64,000 bases of DNA, taken from Triglochin maritima. Its lineage: Eukaryota; Streptophyta; Magnoliopsida; Alismatales; Juncaginaceae. This document shows positions 37,147-49,999 of the stretch, in pieces. Positions within the stretch are counted from its first letter, which is position 1. Each line of letters opens with the position of its first letter. The stretch covers positions 48,064,201-48,128,200 of the forward strand of contig OY821774.1 in the NCBI GenBank assembly GCA_963682175.1, given 5' to 3'. Made by a program: the position numbers and the translations under genes. The notes under the pieces are model-generated. The model was not told the DNA's origin and made no database searches. It saw only the letters and a program-made list of their open reading frames with translations.

Positions 37147-37162
37147 ACCAAACACACCCTAA
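37147..37162. repeat. Harbinger-type terminal inverted repeat and TAA
   Basis: accaaacacaccc followed by taa is the reverse complement of the common PIF/Harbinger terminus GGGTGTGTTTGGT with its TWA duplication. The matching left end was not located. Confidence 0.4.
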
Positions 37163-39120
37163 GTCCACACTACACACTGAAGGGAATGTGTTCTAAAAGT
37201 AATATTTTATATGTCAATTATTATGAATTGAATGTGCAAACATTTTGTTCATTGATTAATGTATTACTTTTTTGGAAGTGTTAAGGAAGAAGTTTTTGGT
37301 CCTTAACCGTAGAGCTCTACAAGATAATGATTTACATAAGATTGTAGCTCATTAATTACCGAGATAAGATTGTCTTGTTAATTAAAGAGTATTGTAGCCC
37401 TACAAATATTTAACGACACGAGTATATAAAAGAGGAAAATGAGTACTTTTATATATTGAATAAACCTAGCAAATGAAACATTATGGATTTGCATTTGTGT
37501 CATTAATGTTTCATTGTGTCTTTGAATCCTAAGATATGAGACCTATATCTTTTCACATAATGTATGATTTGATTATTATCAAAAAACTATCAATGAGTAT
37601 AATGAGAAATTTATTAGTTTGTTATACATGACTTGTGCTAGAAAAGATGATATGTCAAAAGATTATCATTACTTCTCTTGACTTGAGTTATGATATTGTT
37701 GGGTCATTTGATAAAATGAAATTATAGTGTGCACAATGTAACTTGTGTATAGTTACATTTATAATTAACTTGAGAGATCAAGAAATGAATATATAATATA
37801 AAGATAACACAAATGATATTTTATACTTTTTATAATATTCTCAATATCATGAGGCAAGGGATAGACACAAATGATATTTTACATATCACTAAGTGGATCA
37901 TGTGTTAGTTCGAGTGAGCAAAACATCTTTGTTATTTGAGTAACTATAATGTGTAGATAGATACCGCTTATAGTTTATGATATAATGTGTTTTATATCAT
38001 TGCTAACATAACTTAGATCATCCTACAGGACACACCATAAAATTGGGAAACAAGAAATATGATTTTATATTTTATATGATGTATTAAGTTTTATGTGTTA
38101 TGATTTTTTAATATACATGTGGTAAAATAATAAAATCAATATGTCGTTAAAAAACATGGTTAGAATAATAAATAAATTCGTATGAGATGTATATATATTA
38201 TGTGGTATAATATTTTGACATTATATATGATAATATATTACATGATATAATGTGATTTACACATTATAACATATGAATTTGCTAAAACCTCAAAGTCCAA
38301 ATTTTGTTGAATATTAATCCAAAAATTGGTGGAGTCACAAGGTCCAACCGTTTGACCACATTACATATATTAATAAGAGTTTTTTTACTGATTAATGACT
38401 GGATTTTATCTACTTTGGTCAAAGGTAGTTATGAGATGATAATGTGATAAAATAAACAAGAGATCATGTGCAAAGTGGTTTACACATGATGTGGTTTAGT
38501 GAAGATGTAAACAAGATATCATACGTAAGTGGTTTGCACATGATGTGTGTTAGAGAAAATCATATAAATAGGTTCATCCGCCTTTCATTGCTAATACTAA
38601 TGCAAAATTCTTTTCTCTCCAATTATTCCATCATTCCAACCAAAATCCTCTTAGTTTTAATTGTGTGCTAGAGATTAAATTCTTTGGAGCATATAAGAGG
38701 TTATTAGTTAGATTCTAACATTGATTTAGAGATAGATTGACTAGCTATTTTCTCTCTAATCTTGTTTTGTGTTTGGTGAACACTTGAAGACGAATCAGCA
38801 GACGGTTCAACGACAACGTAACTCCGGATCTTAATAAAAGTTTTAGAGAATCTTTGGGTATGATCTTTTATTTTATTTTAATATATATAAAGATTACATG
38901 ATATTAGAATAAATATAAAATAATGTATATGAAATCGTCGAAAATATGAAAATCGATCTTGTATGTATGTATTATAATTTTTTAAAGATATATACATACA
39001 TAGATGCATAAAATCTTACACACTCAACGCATAATAAATAACCACACAACACATAACACACAATAATTAACCACATAACACATCAAACAAAATGCTTGTT
39101 TTCCATGTTTGTGTTGGGAG
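37163..39120. other. Very AT-rich region, possible decayed LTR
   Basis: Two degenerate direct copies with the core tggtttacacatgatgtg / tggtttgcacatgatgtg (about 38457-38550) are followed by a TATA-like catataaatagg (38563-38574). This is the layout of a U3 with promoter. Ends and target duplication could not be defined, so I leave it as a candidate. 39001-39110 is rich in acacaacacataacac-type simple repeat. Confidence 0.35.
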
Positions 39121-39565
39121 GTTGTCGCCTAGTATGAGACTTGGATTAAACTATAGCTAAGGGCAGGTTATGGACTGATAAGTACCTATGATACCCTACG
39201 AGGAAGTAACTCTTTATAATCCCTAATCTAGCTGTGGATCGCGACTGGGTTATGCTTAATTCTAATATTACCTACAAACTTAAAAAAACACAGGGGCACC
39301 GACACAAAAGAATACAAAATATAGATCCCACGCTGCATGGTCGGTCTCCGTACGGCTCCTAACAAACACCGGTTCCCTACTTTCATCCAACCGTCACCAT
39401 CCCGAGGGGCCCACACTCGTAAAACGCCGTCACGTCCCACCCACCAGCCAAAGATCCAAAGCACTTATGATAGCCACTCCATCCCTTTCCTTCCTAACCT
39501 TACCCACACCGCGCGGTCCGCTCACCGCCCACTCCCTCCGAGTCTCGTCACCGCCTCGATTCCAC
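39121..39565. other. Upstream region of the reductase gene
   Basis: No gene is recognised. The last 250 bp are C-rich and probably contain the promoter. Confidence 0.4.
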
Positions 39566-39573
39566 TATAAATG
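39566..39573 (+). promoter_or_regulatory. TATA box of the reductase gene
   Basis: TATAAATG lies 42 bp upstream of the ATG at 39608. With a usual TATA-to-start distance of about 30 bp, transcription would begin near 39597-39600, which favours the ATG at 39608 over the in-frame ATG at 39596. Confidence 0.5.
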
Positions 39574-39607
39574 CCATCGCCATTGCGCTCCTGCGATGCG
39601 AGCGGAG

Positions 39608-42600
39608 ATGAGTGGGAACGGGAAGGTGGTCTGCGTCACCGGCGCTTCCGGTTACATCGCGTCGTGGCTTGTCAAGTTTTTGCTCGCTCGGGGTTACACT
39701 GTCAAGGCCACAGTGCGCGATCCAGGTTTGGTGTTGTGCGTTGACGTTGTTGAGATGATTTTGCTTTTGTTGTCTGTGTTGTGCGCGTTTTTAAATTTTA
39801 AGTTCGGGTTATGCTTTCGGTCTCTGTGTCGTCACATGTTTGTTTAATTTTTTATTCAAGTTTTAAGGGAGAGTCGGATTTAACGATAACGAGTCCCATC
39901 TTAGTTATAATACGAGTAGATCGAGTTGATGATTCTTATGAAAAATCATATTCTTCATTTCATGCTACAAACTAAACTTTGGCGTGCTAACTTAAACCAG
40001 CTCTTCACTCTTCCAACTGAGTTCGACTTGGAATCAAACTTTAACTAAAGGGTAAGTTTGGATAGATTTTCCTAGATCATGTCCGTATCAGCAGTAGTTT
40101 TTTATATGATTCTTATAAAATCAGGTTTCCTTTGGATTTAGTTGTTTTTTGAGATTTATGAGAAATCTCACCTATTTCATTGTATTGGTATTTGGTTTGA
40201 GGTTTTAGGGGATTCCCCATCGAGTCTAAGAAAGGTACCCTTTTGAAAACATTGTCATCGAACACGGTTGAGAACATAGTTTTGAAAATCCATGTTTTAA
40301 AATGTGACTCTTATCCGAGCATGACTTTAGGGTGCGATTTATTTGCAGGAAAACGTAAAGAGGTGAGAGAAACTAGACTTCTGATATGAATTTTGGGTGA
40401 TTTGTTTACGGCAGAACTTATAATTCCTGAGATTGGAATTTTATGAGTTCCAGGACTTCGAAAAAGTTATATTAGAAATAAATTCTCTTACCTCCATTAG
40501 AAAATCAAAGGATGTCATGTGACCTTCTGGAATAACGGAAAATTTTGAAATTTAAACAATAAAAACTTACATGAAATCAATCATCAATGCAGAAATGTTA
40601 CTCAAATACATAATCAGTTGGTGCACCAAAATACAATAGAGTTTGTCAAAATACATGATTACATCAATACAATGAAATATAAATGTGGACAATCATGACG
40701 ACCTCAAATCACTGTTCTGAAAACCGGACCGGCTGGTTCAACCGGTTGAACCGTGAACCGGAGGCCTGTCCGGCCCGGTTCACCTCTCAAAACCGTTTTT
40801 GCCTAGAACTGGGTTGAACCGTGCTGAACCGGTGGTTGAACCCCCGGTTCAGGAAAAAAACCCTGTTTTTTGTTTTTTGAATATATTTTTATTAATAAAT
40901 AATTAAATATGACTATAATATTTATAATATATATTTATGATGTCTTGCTGACATCACCGGTTCGATTCCGGTCCGACCCTGGTCGAACTTTTGAACATTT
41001 GATGTTGCCGGTTCGACGTCTGGTTTGGTTCTGAAAACATTGCCTCGAATAGTCCGAAGAGAATCATGATTCCAAAATATGCACGTCTACGGTCACCACC
41101 TAACAGAACTTACTGCAGTTCTGAAATGCAAATGTAATAAACAATGCTTAAGTTTAAATAAGAAAATCTCGTATGTCAAGCTCCTCTATATGAATGCAAC
41201 AATACAATAAAATGAACATATCATACTAGTGATATGTCATGTCGTCAACAGTAAGGAAACGATTGCCCTCCATGGGTAGGTTCATGACGACATCAATAAC
41301 CGGAACAACATCAGCGGTACAACAATACGTCCGGCACAACATTGGACGGTTTCCGACCGAAGTCCGTCAAGTCATTATGGTCCAATCAGTCATGCAACAT
41401 TGTGCAATGCGATCCGCGATCCCTCAGGTCTACTACTCTAATAATGAGTCAAGTAAATCATCAACGATCCCACAGTTCATAAATCAGATGTGGCACGTCC
41501 CGAGTACCCACGCTCTTCCACTTGGCGGTCCCTGGGCAGACACGATCAACGCACCCACTGTCACCTCTTGGCTCACGCCATAGGCGAGAACACGAGTTTC
41601 TGTGGACAGAGTTGACACTCCTTTAGGACAAATGATTTAATTCTGGACCCAAACGGTCGACCGAAAAAGATATATCGGTGACCGTTCCTCAAGGAATTGG
41701 TCGAATATACGCTTGCATTCGGTCAATCTCCAGGCTCATAACTTAGCCCCAACAGTCGAACAAAAGGTGAAAACCGGTCGATCGTTACATGGTCAAAATC
41801 CAAACAAAGTCAAATCATATAAGGCAAACGGTCGACCGACTCAGGGGTCCCGGTCGATCGAACAGTACCAGGGACAACCTAGAAATTCTAGTCATCAATT
41901 GGTCGAATAGTTATTAAGTGAACTTAAGGTACCAGTCAGACAAGGTTAAAAGCGGTCGACCATTTAGATGGTTTACGTTCTGTCTATGCCTGTCCAGAAG
42001 GAAACGGTCGACCGACTCAGGGGTCCTGGTTGACCGAAAACGACAAGCATTCCCGACTCACCAGCACAAGCACAACCGGTCGACCGTCACAAGACATCGT
42101 TCGACCGATGTTGATTAAAGTCGGGCATTTACACTACATCTGGTCGACCGTCCGAAGACACCGGTTGACCGGCAACTACCTAGCCGAGCTAGGTCTAACT
42201 TGTTGCACACACAACGCCGGCGAGATCTCCGATCTCCGTCGAACAGCTAACATCTCACACTACTAGTGTGAGCAAAACAAACATGCATCTATAGAACTGT
42301 CATATTTTCAAAGATGACGGAACTCGTCGGAGCCTTGCTTGCGCTACACCACCTCCGAACAACAACCGCTGCACGACATCCTCCTTACGTCAACCTCTAC
42401 GCACCTCGAGCCTTAAGATCACTCTCGTCGCCGCCCACCGGAGCTACTGCCACCTCCTCTGGATCGCCGGAAAAGGAAGAGGGAGATAGTAGAAAGTTGG
42501 GATGAAAAATGAATGGATGAAGAAGAAGAAATGGAAAGGGACGTTGGTTTCCTTTAGACCCCAAAGCAAAAGCAAACCCATCACTTCTTGCCACTCTACC

Positions 42601-45600
42601 CCCATCACCCTGCACCCCTATCCATCACGCCTTTCTCCTTCCCCATGCAACCCTACACTCCTAAGAAGGGTTAGGATCTAACACGTCCAGTTCTCTATAA
42701 TTTAGCTAAATAATGTCTCTATTTAGTTATGTTAGAAAATGAATGTTTTTTTCCACTTTATCATAAAATAAATAAATCTCAACTAGATTGGGATTAAAAG
42801 CTTTGTTGTTGTTTATCACAAAATAAATACTTGTCCCAATCATTACAACTGAACTTTTGGAGCTCGTTGCCTTTTCTGTAGTAGAATGGGTTTTGAAAAA
42901 TCAAAATAGAAAGCTGTTTAGGTACCAAACACTAACTTTAGAAACAATGAGGCTACAGGAAGCTCATAGCCATATTGGTCTGTCATTTCAGTTTTTACCG
43001 TTTTGAGGTCAATATTTCTAATTGAACTAAATCAAATGCATTCTTCACTTTCTAAAACAAACTATATTTAGTTGATCCAAGTCGATCTCGCGTGGACTTG
43101 AAATGTCCAAATCCAAATGACTACAATCGACTGAACTCTTAAGTTTTTAGATCAAGTTCTACAGTGATCCATGTGACCTGAATTTTTTTATTACATGTTT
43201 CTTTTTTAAAATAGGAGACATCTTACCCAAATTTCATAGGAAAACTTAAGCGGTTAAAAATGAAGCGTCACATTCAATATGGCTATAACTTAGAAGCCTA
43301 ATACAGCCCCACTAACCCCAAATACTTTTCATTGACTATTTTTCTTTTTCTTTTGACATTGTTACTAAAATTGACAAATCTTATATCTAAGTGTGAAACT
43401 TGGAATACTATTGCAGGAGGTCATATCATGCACAAAAGGCAGTTCCCCTGTTAATTGCCTAACCGAAGTAACTAACTGAAATAACTATTTTTCATTATGG
43501 TTAATTGGTGAACTGTACTAATCTGTTGATTTTATTAAATTAAATCGGTTCAACATATCATTAACACAGTCGTGGAAATTCTATGTGCATTTTCTGGTTA
43601 AACTGAAGGGCCATAGCTTTGCACTTTTACTGTCTTTTTCCTATTTTGTGTATCTGACCATTGTGCACTGATAGCAGATGATCCGAAGAAAACAGAACAT
43701 TTGAGGATTCTAGACAATGCCAAGGAAAAACTACATTTGTTCAAGGCGAACTTATTAGAAAAAGGAGCTTTTGATACTGTTGTTGATGGATGTGAAGGTG
43801 TTTTCCATACTGCATCACCATTCTTTGTTGATACAACAGATCCAGAGGTGCGTGCAAATTCTTCCTGTATGATGGTATATGTGGATAAAAATACATTTAC
43901 ATTATTTTACTTGTTGTTCCAATATATAGCCAATGAGTTTTTCACTTCTAAAAATGTAGTGCACGCTCCTGATTCAAGGGGTCTTAAGATATTTCCTCAC
44001 ACTTCAATTTTCCAAAAAAAGCTCGAATTTCAAGAAACTTTCAAATTGATCTCGCTCTTTTTGGCTTTTATCTATTTCATCATAATCATGATTAAATATC
44101 ATATATCTACACATAAAACACTACCTTCGGAAAAGTCAATACTGAACTATCTGAATTGTTAGAATGCATTTATTGTTCCTACCAATAGTTTGTTATGGTG
44201 TCGTATATAGTTTACGGTTGAAGGATAGGATTGAGAAGACAAGGGAACATTCAGATATATATTATTGAAGGTGAAACTGGAATGAGAGTATTCCATGGAG
44301 TGTTAGACTTTTCTCATTGTTAGACACAGCACTTTTAAGGTTTGATTCTGAATTTCCTTAAAACATATGGATCTAACATATAGTGAAAAAAATGAGGATC
44401 TTGTTTCCTTAGAATACTAAAATTGATGGTTTAATCCATGTGGAAATTTTTCTACGCATTCTGTTGATATTCATGACTCGAATATTTTCTTCCTAATTGC
44501 TTTTATGATTTTATGAAAACATAAATCATATTTAATGGATTAAAGGTGAAGCTATTATTTCAAAATATATTACAAGACAAACTATGCGCTATATCACTGA
44601 CACGAAACATTTCTGCATTTTAGGCCGAGTTGATCAAACCTGCAGTCGAGGGAACTCTGAATGTTCTGGGCTCATGTGCAAAAACCTCATCAGTTAAAAG
44701 AGTAATTGTAACATCCTCCATGGCTGCTGTTGGGTACAACAGAAGGCCTCGAACATCTGATACCATAGTGGATGAGACTTGGTTCTCAGATCCAGATTTT
44801 TGCAAAGAGAGAAAGGTACAGGTTCATTATTTTACTTTCTTCCGCTGCTTTATCTTGAAGGCAAATCGTATGAAGTTTATCAACTAGCACTTTTTTGTTG
44901 TTGTAATATTGGTATTATTATCATATGTAAGAGTACAGTAACGTGATAGGGACTTTGAAAGAAAAGAAATGGCTCTAGATTTCTAACCGAGAAGGGAAAC
45001 AGAGTTGGTCTTCATTTTTATGTCATTCCTGCTTTGCCATGTTTTCTATGTCGTGGCCGATATTCCCATACATAATAGTTCTTCCCTGTGACCACCTTAT
45101 GGAAAAGGCAACCAAAAGTGTGTTACGATAACCTGTCTAGTCGGACGTTTGGACAGAGAGGATGTTATTGTTGCAGTATGAGTGTATATTGATTCATAGT
45201 ACTTTGTTCAATGCTTATGAAATAGCTACTACACTAGGAAATAGGAACCATTTAATTATTCTTGCTTCTTCTTAGGCTGTTGAAATATTAGGACTTGGAT
45301 ACTTTTGCAACTCCTATTTATGATGTTTGTAATACATATTTTCCTCATTGTATTTTCGTCATTATAAAAAAAACTTTCGCAGAAAGACATCTGATGTATG
45401 AGTTTGTGCCTCTAAAGATTGTGTTAAATAGTGTGTTCTTTGACAATATTCCTCTTGGTTGTTTTATATCGTTGGATTGCCATATCTTGTTGACTATCTA
45501 TGAAGTTGATCCTGTTTCTTATCAGTCATGGTATGTACTCTCAAAGACATTAGCTGAGGAAACTGCGTGGAAATTTGCAAAAGAAAATGGTCTTGAAATT

Positions 45601-47330
45601 ATTACAATAAATCCTGCAATGGTTATTGGCCCTTTGCTGCAACCTACCCTGAATACAAGTGCTGCTGCAATTCTGAGATTCATCAATGGTAATAACATTT
45701 CGTATTACAACTGGTCTTGCGGTTCTGATAAAATTTTGCAATTAAAGTTTCGAGCAAATGACTATCATCGTACATTTTGACTTAGGAGCGACGACATTTT
45801 CAAACTCAACTCTTGGGTGGGTAAATGTCCAAGATGTTGCCAAAGCACATATTATGGCATTTGAGATACCTTCAGCCAATGGAAGGTATTGTTTGGTTGA
45901 AAGGATGGTCCACAATTCAAAGATTGTGCATCTCATCCGTGAGCTGTATCCTACCCTCCAGCTTCCTGAAAAGTAAGTTCTGTTTTAACAATTTCATCCA
46001 ATAAAGATTTGATTATTTTATTTCTGTATTCCGGGCAATTTCTCTCCTGTGGTTAACCTGTCCATTAATATATCGTATCATCGATATACTGTTCCAATTA
46101 GATACAGAATTTGTGAAGCAACAATTAATTTGTGTCAGAGCTGATAATTTGCAAACTGAATGTTTCTAATCATACAAACATCATAATTGTTCTAGATATT
46201 AAAATTAGTGTGTGATTTTAGATCTTCTTGCCATTGTTATTTACACAATTTATTGTACCAATTCTTCAGAATCTGTTCTCTCTTCTAGGTTGTTGAGAAT
46301 TTAAGCGAAGTATTGTTGACTGAAATGTGTTTATATCCGTGAGCAGTGTCATATGAATTTACGACTACGATTTGCCATTTCATGCCATTTTGAAAAGAAT
46401 GGGACGGCCCATATTGGCTTTTGTTTGATTATCTGCTTTACCGCAAGGAACTTTTATTTGTCCCAAATGTTCTTACAGATGAAAATCTCAGAGAATCAAA
46501 AGCTCTTATGAAAAGAACAGACAGCATCTAGCTGTAAATTGTTTCCGTTGAGAATTATTCTAGTTTCATTTCGAGGCATTTTTAAGAATTTCTCACTTGT
46601 GAATTCTTACTCTCTCCGCTCAAAATATCGGGAAAAAACACAATTTGTTTCTTTGTGATGAAACGTGTAACATCATTGTTTCTTTCGTGAGCAATTAGTT
46701 CACACATTCCTAAACAAAAAATGCGTGTAACATTATATAATAAAGTTAAATTTCTACTCTTCACCTAAGTGCTTAAGTTTTGTTAAGGTGGTGAATCAAC
46801 CAAATTTCTGGTGGTATTAGAGCGGTTTGATCGACCTGTGAGAGCTCACTCCAATCCATATTATCCACTTGTAGACACGAAATCCCGGTCACACGTTCGG
46901 GGGAGTGTTGAGCAATTAGTCTCACATTGCTAAACACAAAATGTGTATAACACTATATAATAGAGTTGAATCCACTATCATTCGTCTAAATGCTTAGGTT
47001 TTGTTGAGGAGATGGATCAACCAAATTTTTCAATCCTTTTTAAAATGCTCACATTATTTATTTTGCTTATCGTTTTGGATGTTAACGTCTTCCCCTTCCT
47101 TAAGCTTTGACCTCCAGTAGATATGTAATCTTTGACCCTATTTTTACCACGGTAATCTTATTCTTAGCAACCTCAATGTTTGCAGATGTGAGAATGACAA
47201 TCCCCATGATCCTGAGTACAAAGTATCAAAAGAAAAGTTCGAAAGCTTGGGCCTCAAATACATTCCTCTCGAACTGAGCGTCAAGGAAACAATTGAAAGT
47301 TTGAAGGAGAAAGGCTTTGCGAAAATATGA
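39608..47330 (+). CDS. NADPH-dependent reductase, cinnamoyl-CoA reductase-like / phenylacetaldehyde reductase-like
   Basis: Joined exons are 39608-39725, 43678-43847, 44624-44815, 45526-45688, 45786-45972 and 47186-47330. All introns are GT-AG, phases agree, and the product is 324 residues, the usual size. It is an extended short-chain dehydrogenase with the Rossmann motif [11 protein letters not shown] (residues 9-19), VRDPDDPKK after the second strand, VTSSMAAV with the catalytic serine at 127/128, and YVLSK with Tyr163 and Lys167. The segments [21 protein letters not shown] and GRYCLVER are typical of the CCR-like branch. The NWYCYGK signature of true cinnamoyl-CoA reductases is replaced by SWYVLSK, so phenylacetaldehyde reductase or an aldehyde-reducing relative is more likely than a lignin enzyme. 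Introns 1 (3952 bp) and 5 (1213 bp) carry retroelements. An in-frame ATG at 39596 could add four residues. Confidence 0.93.
40710..41042. mobile_element. hAT-type MITE nested in solo LTR copy 3
   Basis: The left end CACTGTTCTGAAAACC and the reverse complement of the right end, CAATGTTTTCAGAACC, agree at 12 of 16 positions. The element is flanked by cctcaaat (40702-40709) and cctcgaat (41043-41050), an 8-bp duplication with one mismatch. LTR copies 1 and 4 lack this 333 bp at the same place, which confirms an insertion. It is rich in aaccgg-type motifs and has no coding capacity. Confidence 0.85.
41650..42180. repeat. Array of CGGTCGACCG-type palindromes in LTR copy 3
   Basis: About fourteen full or degenerate sites occur, for example near 41654, 41777, 41829, 41851, 41953, 42005, 42077 and 42143. 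This array is more decayed than those of copies 2 and 5, consistent with greater age. Confidence 0.8.
46685..47032 (+). mobile_element. TRIM (miniature LTR retroelement) in reductase intron 5
   Basis: Two direct repeats of 127 bp (46685-46811 and 46906-47032), roughly 80% identical by eye, enclose only 94 bp. A primer-binding site tggtattagagc (46812-46823; one change from the tRNA-iMet complement) directly follows the first repeat. A polypurine tract, cgggggag, directly precedes the second, which starts TGTTGAGC. Each LTR has a tatataata motif. There is no coding capacity. The flanking 5-mers (ttctt / atcct) agree at three positions. This is the defining layout of a terminal-repeat retrotransposon in miniature. 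Confidence 0.85.
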
Positions 47331-49999
47331 TGCACTTCCTAGACAATTAGGTACTTCCCTGTTTCGATGCATCTCTAAATTCCTGCAGTTAATGAGAAAC
47401 CTCCATGAGTGATGTGATAGTAGAATAAATATGGAGTATTGGTTGGCTTTCGTAGTATCCTCGAATCTATATAATATTTGCGTTTGACTAGTATTTTCCT
47501 ATTGGTATTTTGGTGTTTTATGTTCAAATAGACTTGCATATCAAAAATCCCATCAGTCTATGTCCAACCATGAAGTTTACACTGGTGAGTGTTTTAACGT
47601 GTATATTTTGGATTATAGCATGAAGTGTTAGTTCGGCATCTCTGAGGCACGATTAAGCAAAATTGGGATCAAAATATCGTCTTTCGTGTTAAACAATTTG
47701 CTGTTGGTTCTGTATTACCATGTTCAGTGAAGGGTCTTGAGTAGGCTTTTGTGGTCTGCGTGCTAACCAGTTTAGCTAACTAATTTTCAATTATGTTGCA
47801 GCACATTATTTGGCAACTTCAATCTATGTTGCCATGCACACTAATCTTTGATTCCTTTCATACAGTTCTGATATGCCATGGCAAAAAAGGTGCATTATCA
47901 TTCTTATGTAGATTAAGTTCTTATTATTTTAAAATGATGTCATTTCTAAATACCATATTGTCAAGCCCTTAAAACTATCAGGAGTCTTACATTTGAAAAT
48001 ACCAACCACCTTGCTTTGAGGTTTTTGGTAACATCATATGGACATTTCTAGATGTTATAGGAGCATCTGCAGTAATAATTTGATCACCAACTATTCAATT
48101 AATTAGCTCTTCAGTCTGTCCCAACATAAATCACATGTTTTTCGGACCAACACAGCTTGTGCAGGAATAATTAGTTTGTTGTCTGATTCAATAAGGTCGT
48201 TTGTGCTTGATCAAAGTCTTGCACTTGAAGACAACTTCGTATATCCACAAACCTAGAGAGACTCCGATTGCTCTTTAGATTTTTTTGTAAAGTTTGCAAA
48301 GTTTTCAAATTATATCATTTGCAATTTCAAAAGTTATAAATGATGAGCTTTGTATTCATTCAATGAACACGTCATTTTTAAGTGATGACAATTAAAATTT
48401 TCATGTTATGTTGTATTAGTAACATTCAAGAATCAAATGGGACTTGAATTATCACATCCAAACACAACCTATTTGTTGGGTATTTGGAAATCTCAATCTG
48501 TTGTCAAAACCAATTTTTGGAAAACATGGAAAATTTTAAGATTTCAATAAACGACATTCATATCCACACCTAACATCTAAAAAAGTTCCAGGCAGCAAAA
48601 CAAAGAGGCAAAGAACTACTATTCTAAACAGAACAGAAGGAATCCCAAGTTATCAACGAGAACAGAAATTAACAACTTAAATGAGTCTAAAAATCCAAAC
48701 AGATTGTTTGTCTAATCTCAGTCTGGCACCCTTACAAGGCTACAAGGGACAGAGCTTGGTCTAGTATCCAAGCCCACCAACATATTCCCATGGCACAGCA
48801 TGATTACAAGATTGACAGATGTAGCTTAACAGGAGCTATTAAGATGCCTTCTTCAGAATAGTCACATCCATCTCATTTAGAATTTGTCTAATTGGCATGT
48901 GACATGTTCTTCTTAGGTACCACTTTTTATGACAAAAAACATTGCTCAACAATTAAAACTGCAGCTTCTGGCATATCTTCCTTTTATTTTGCTTGTATTT
49001 ATGTCTATACTTACCTTCCAATTTGTTCTATTGTTTATGATTTAAAATTAAATGTGTTTTATGCCATTACCAATTTTGGATATTTTTTCATTTATATCTT
49101 GTAAATTTGAGTTTTGCTACAACTGATTCCATTTAGTGATGTTATTGCAAGCACACTTAATCTTGATAATGACTATTAATCAATATGAATAGTTGATGAC
49201 ATTGTGAAGTTTTCATCAACATGTCTCTTTCACATTATTTTTATGATTGTTTTTCCCACAATCTCCTTTTCTCTCTCACATCCCCTTCTATCATCTTCAT
49301 GTTAATTTTCTTCAGACCATGATCAACAGACTCTACCTGTTGAGTGTTGTGTTGCTTGAGTGTTTGCCTTCCACCGTAAAACTTGAATTTGAATCAGCAA
49401 ACTAGAGATCTATGTCTTAGCACTACTAATCATGTTAATTTTATGTCTTTTCACTTTTGAGATCCTGAGCTCATTGCGACATACAAATACATGCATTTTA
49501 CTATCTTTATGTAAATTTTATGATATTAAATGTTCGTTCTGCATCTTTTTCTTAGTCTGAATGTGGTACCACCTTATCACTAAATACCTACAATTACGTA
49601 CATCATAACTCGCAATCCATCTTGATAAGTTACCAAAGTCCCGAATCTTCACACATCTAACTTAGTTTGTTGGATGTGCACTTTCGGAATCCTGTAACAG
49701 AACTACAGTTTTATATTTTTGTATGATCCATACACCCTACTTCGGAACATTACAGTTCTAAATTGGGATACCTCATATTATTTGTACCAGAACATTTTAA
49801 CCGTTTTTTAACTGGAGATCGAACCTTAGCAGCTGGGATAGGACTAAAAGTACAAACAACTCGTGAATTCTCCTTCCCAATCTCTGTTATTTAGTAAATG
49901 CTAATGTTATTTAGTAGGATTCCTCTGGTGAAGGGAGAATCTATTCTTGTGAGAGCACTGCACGCCCACAGCAAGACATCAGGAGATTAAAAACCTCCA
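47331..49999. other. Region downstream of the reductase gene
   Basis: This region holds the 3' UTR of the reductase and ordinary AT-rich intergenic DNA. I recognise no protein-coding exon or element with clear ends. Confidence 0.45.

Larger units (their letters stand above)
40518..42683 (-). mobile_element. Solo LTR, copy 3, inside reductase intron 1
   Basis: The plus strand begins TGTGACCTTC and ends GATCTAACA, matching copies 1 and 4 along its length (2166 bp, including a nested 333-bp MITE). The flanking 5-mers tgtca and cgtcc agree at three positions, so the target duplication is eroded and this looks like an older copy. It is antisense to the host gene. Confidence 0.85.

Noticed and set aside
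39571..39600. ATG at 39571 as reductase start
   Set aside because: It overlaps the TATA motif and is out of frame with the conserved Rossmann segment.
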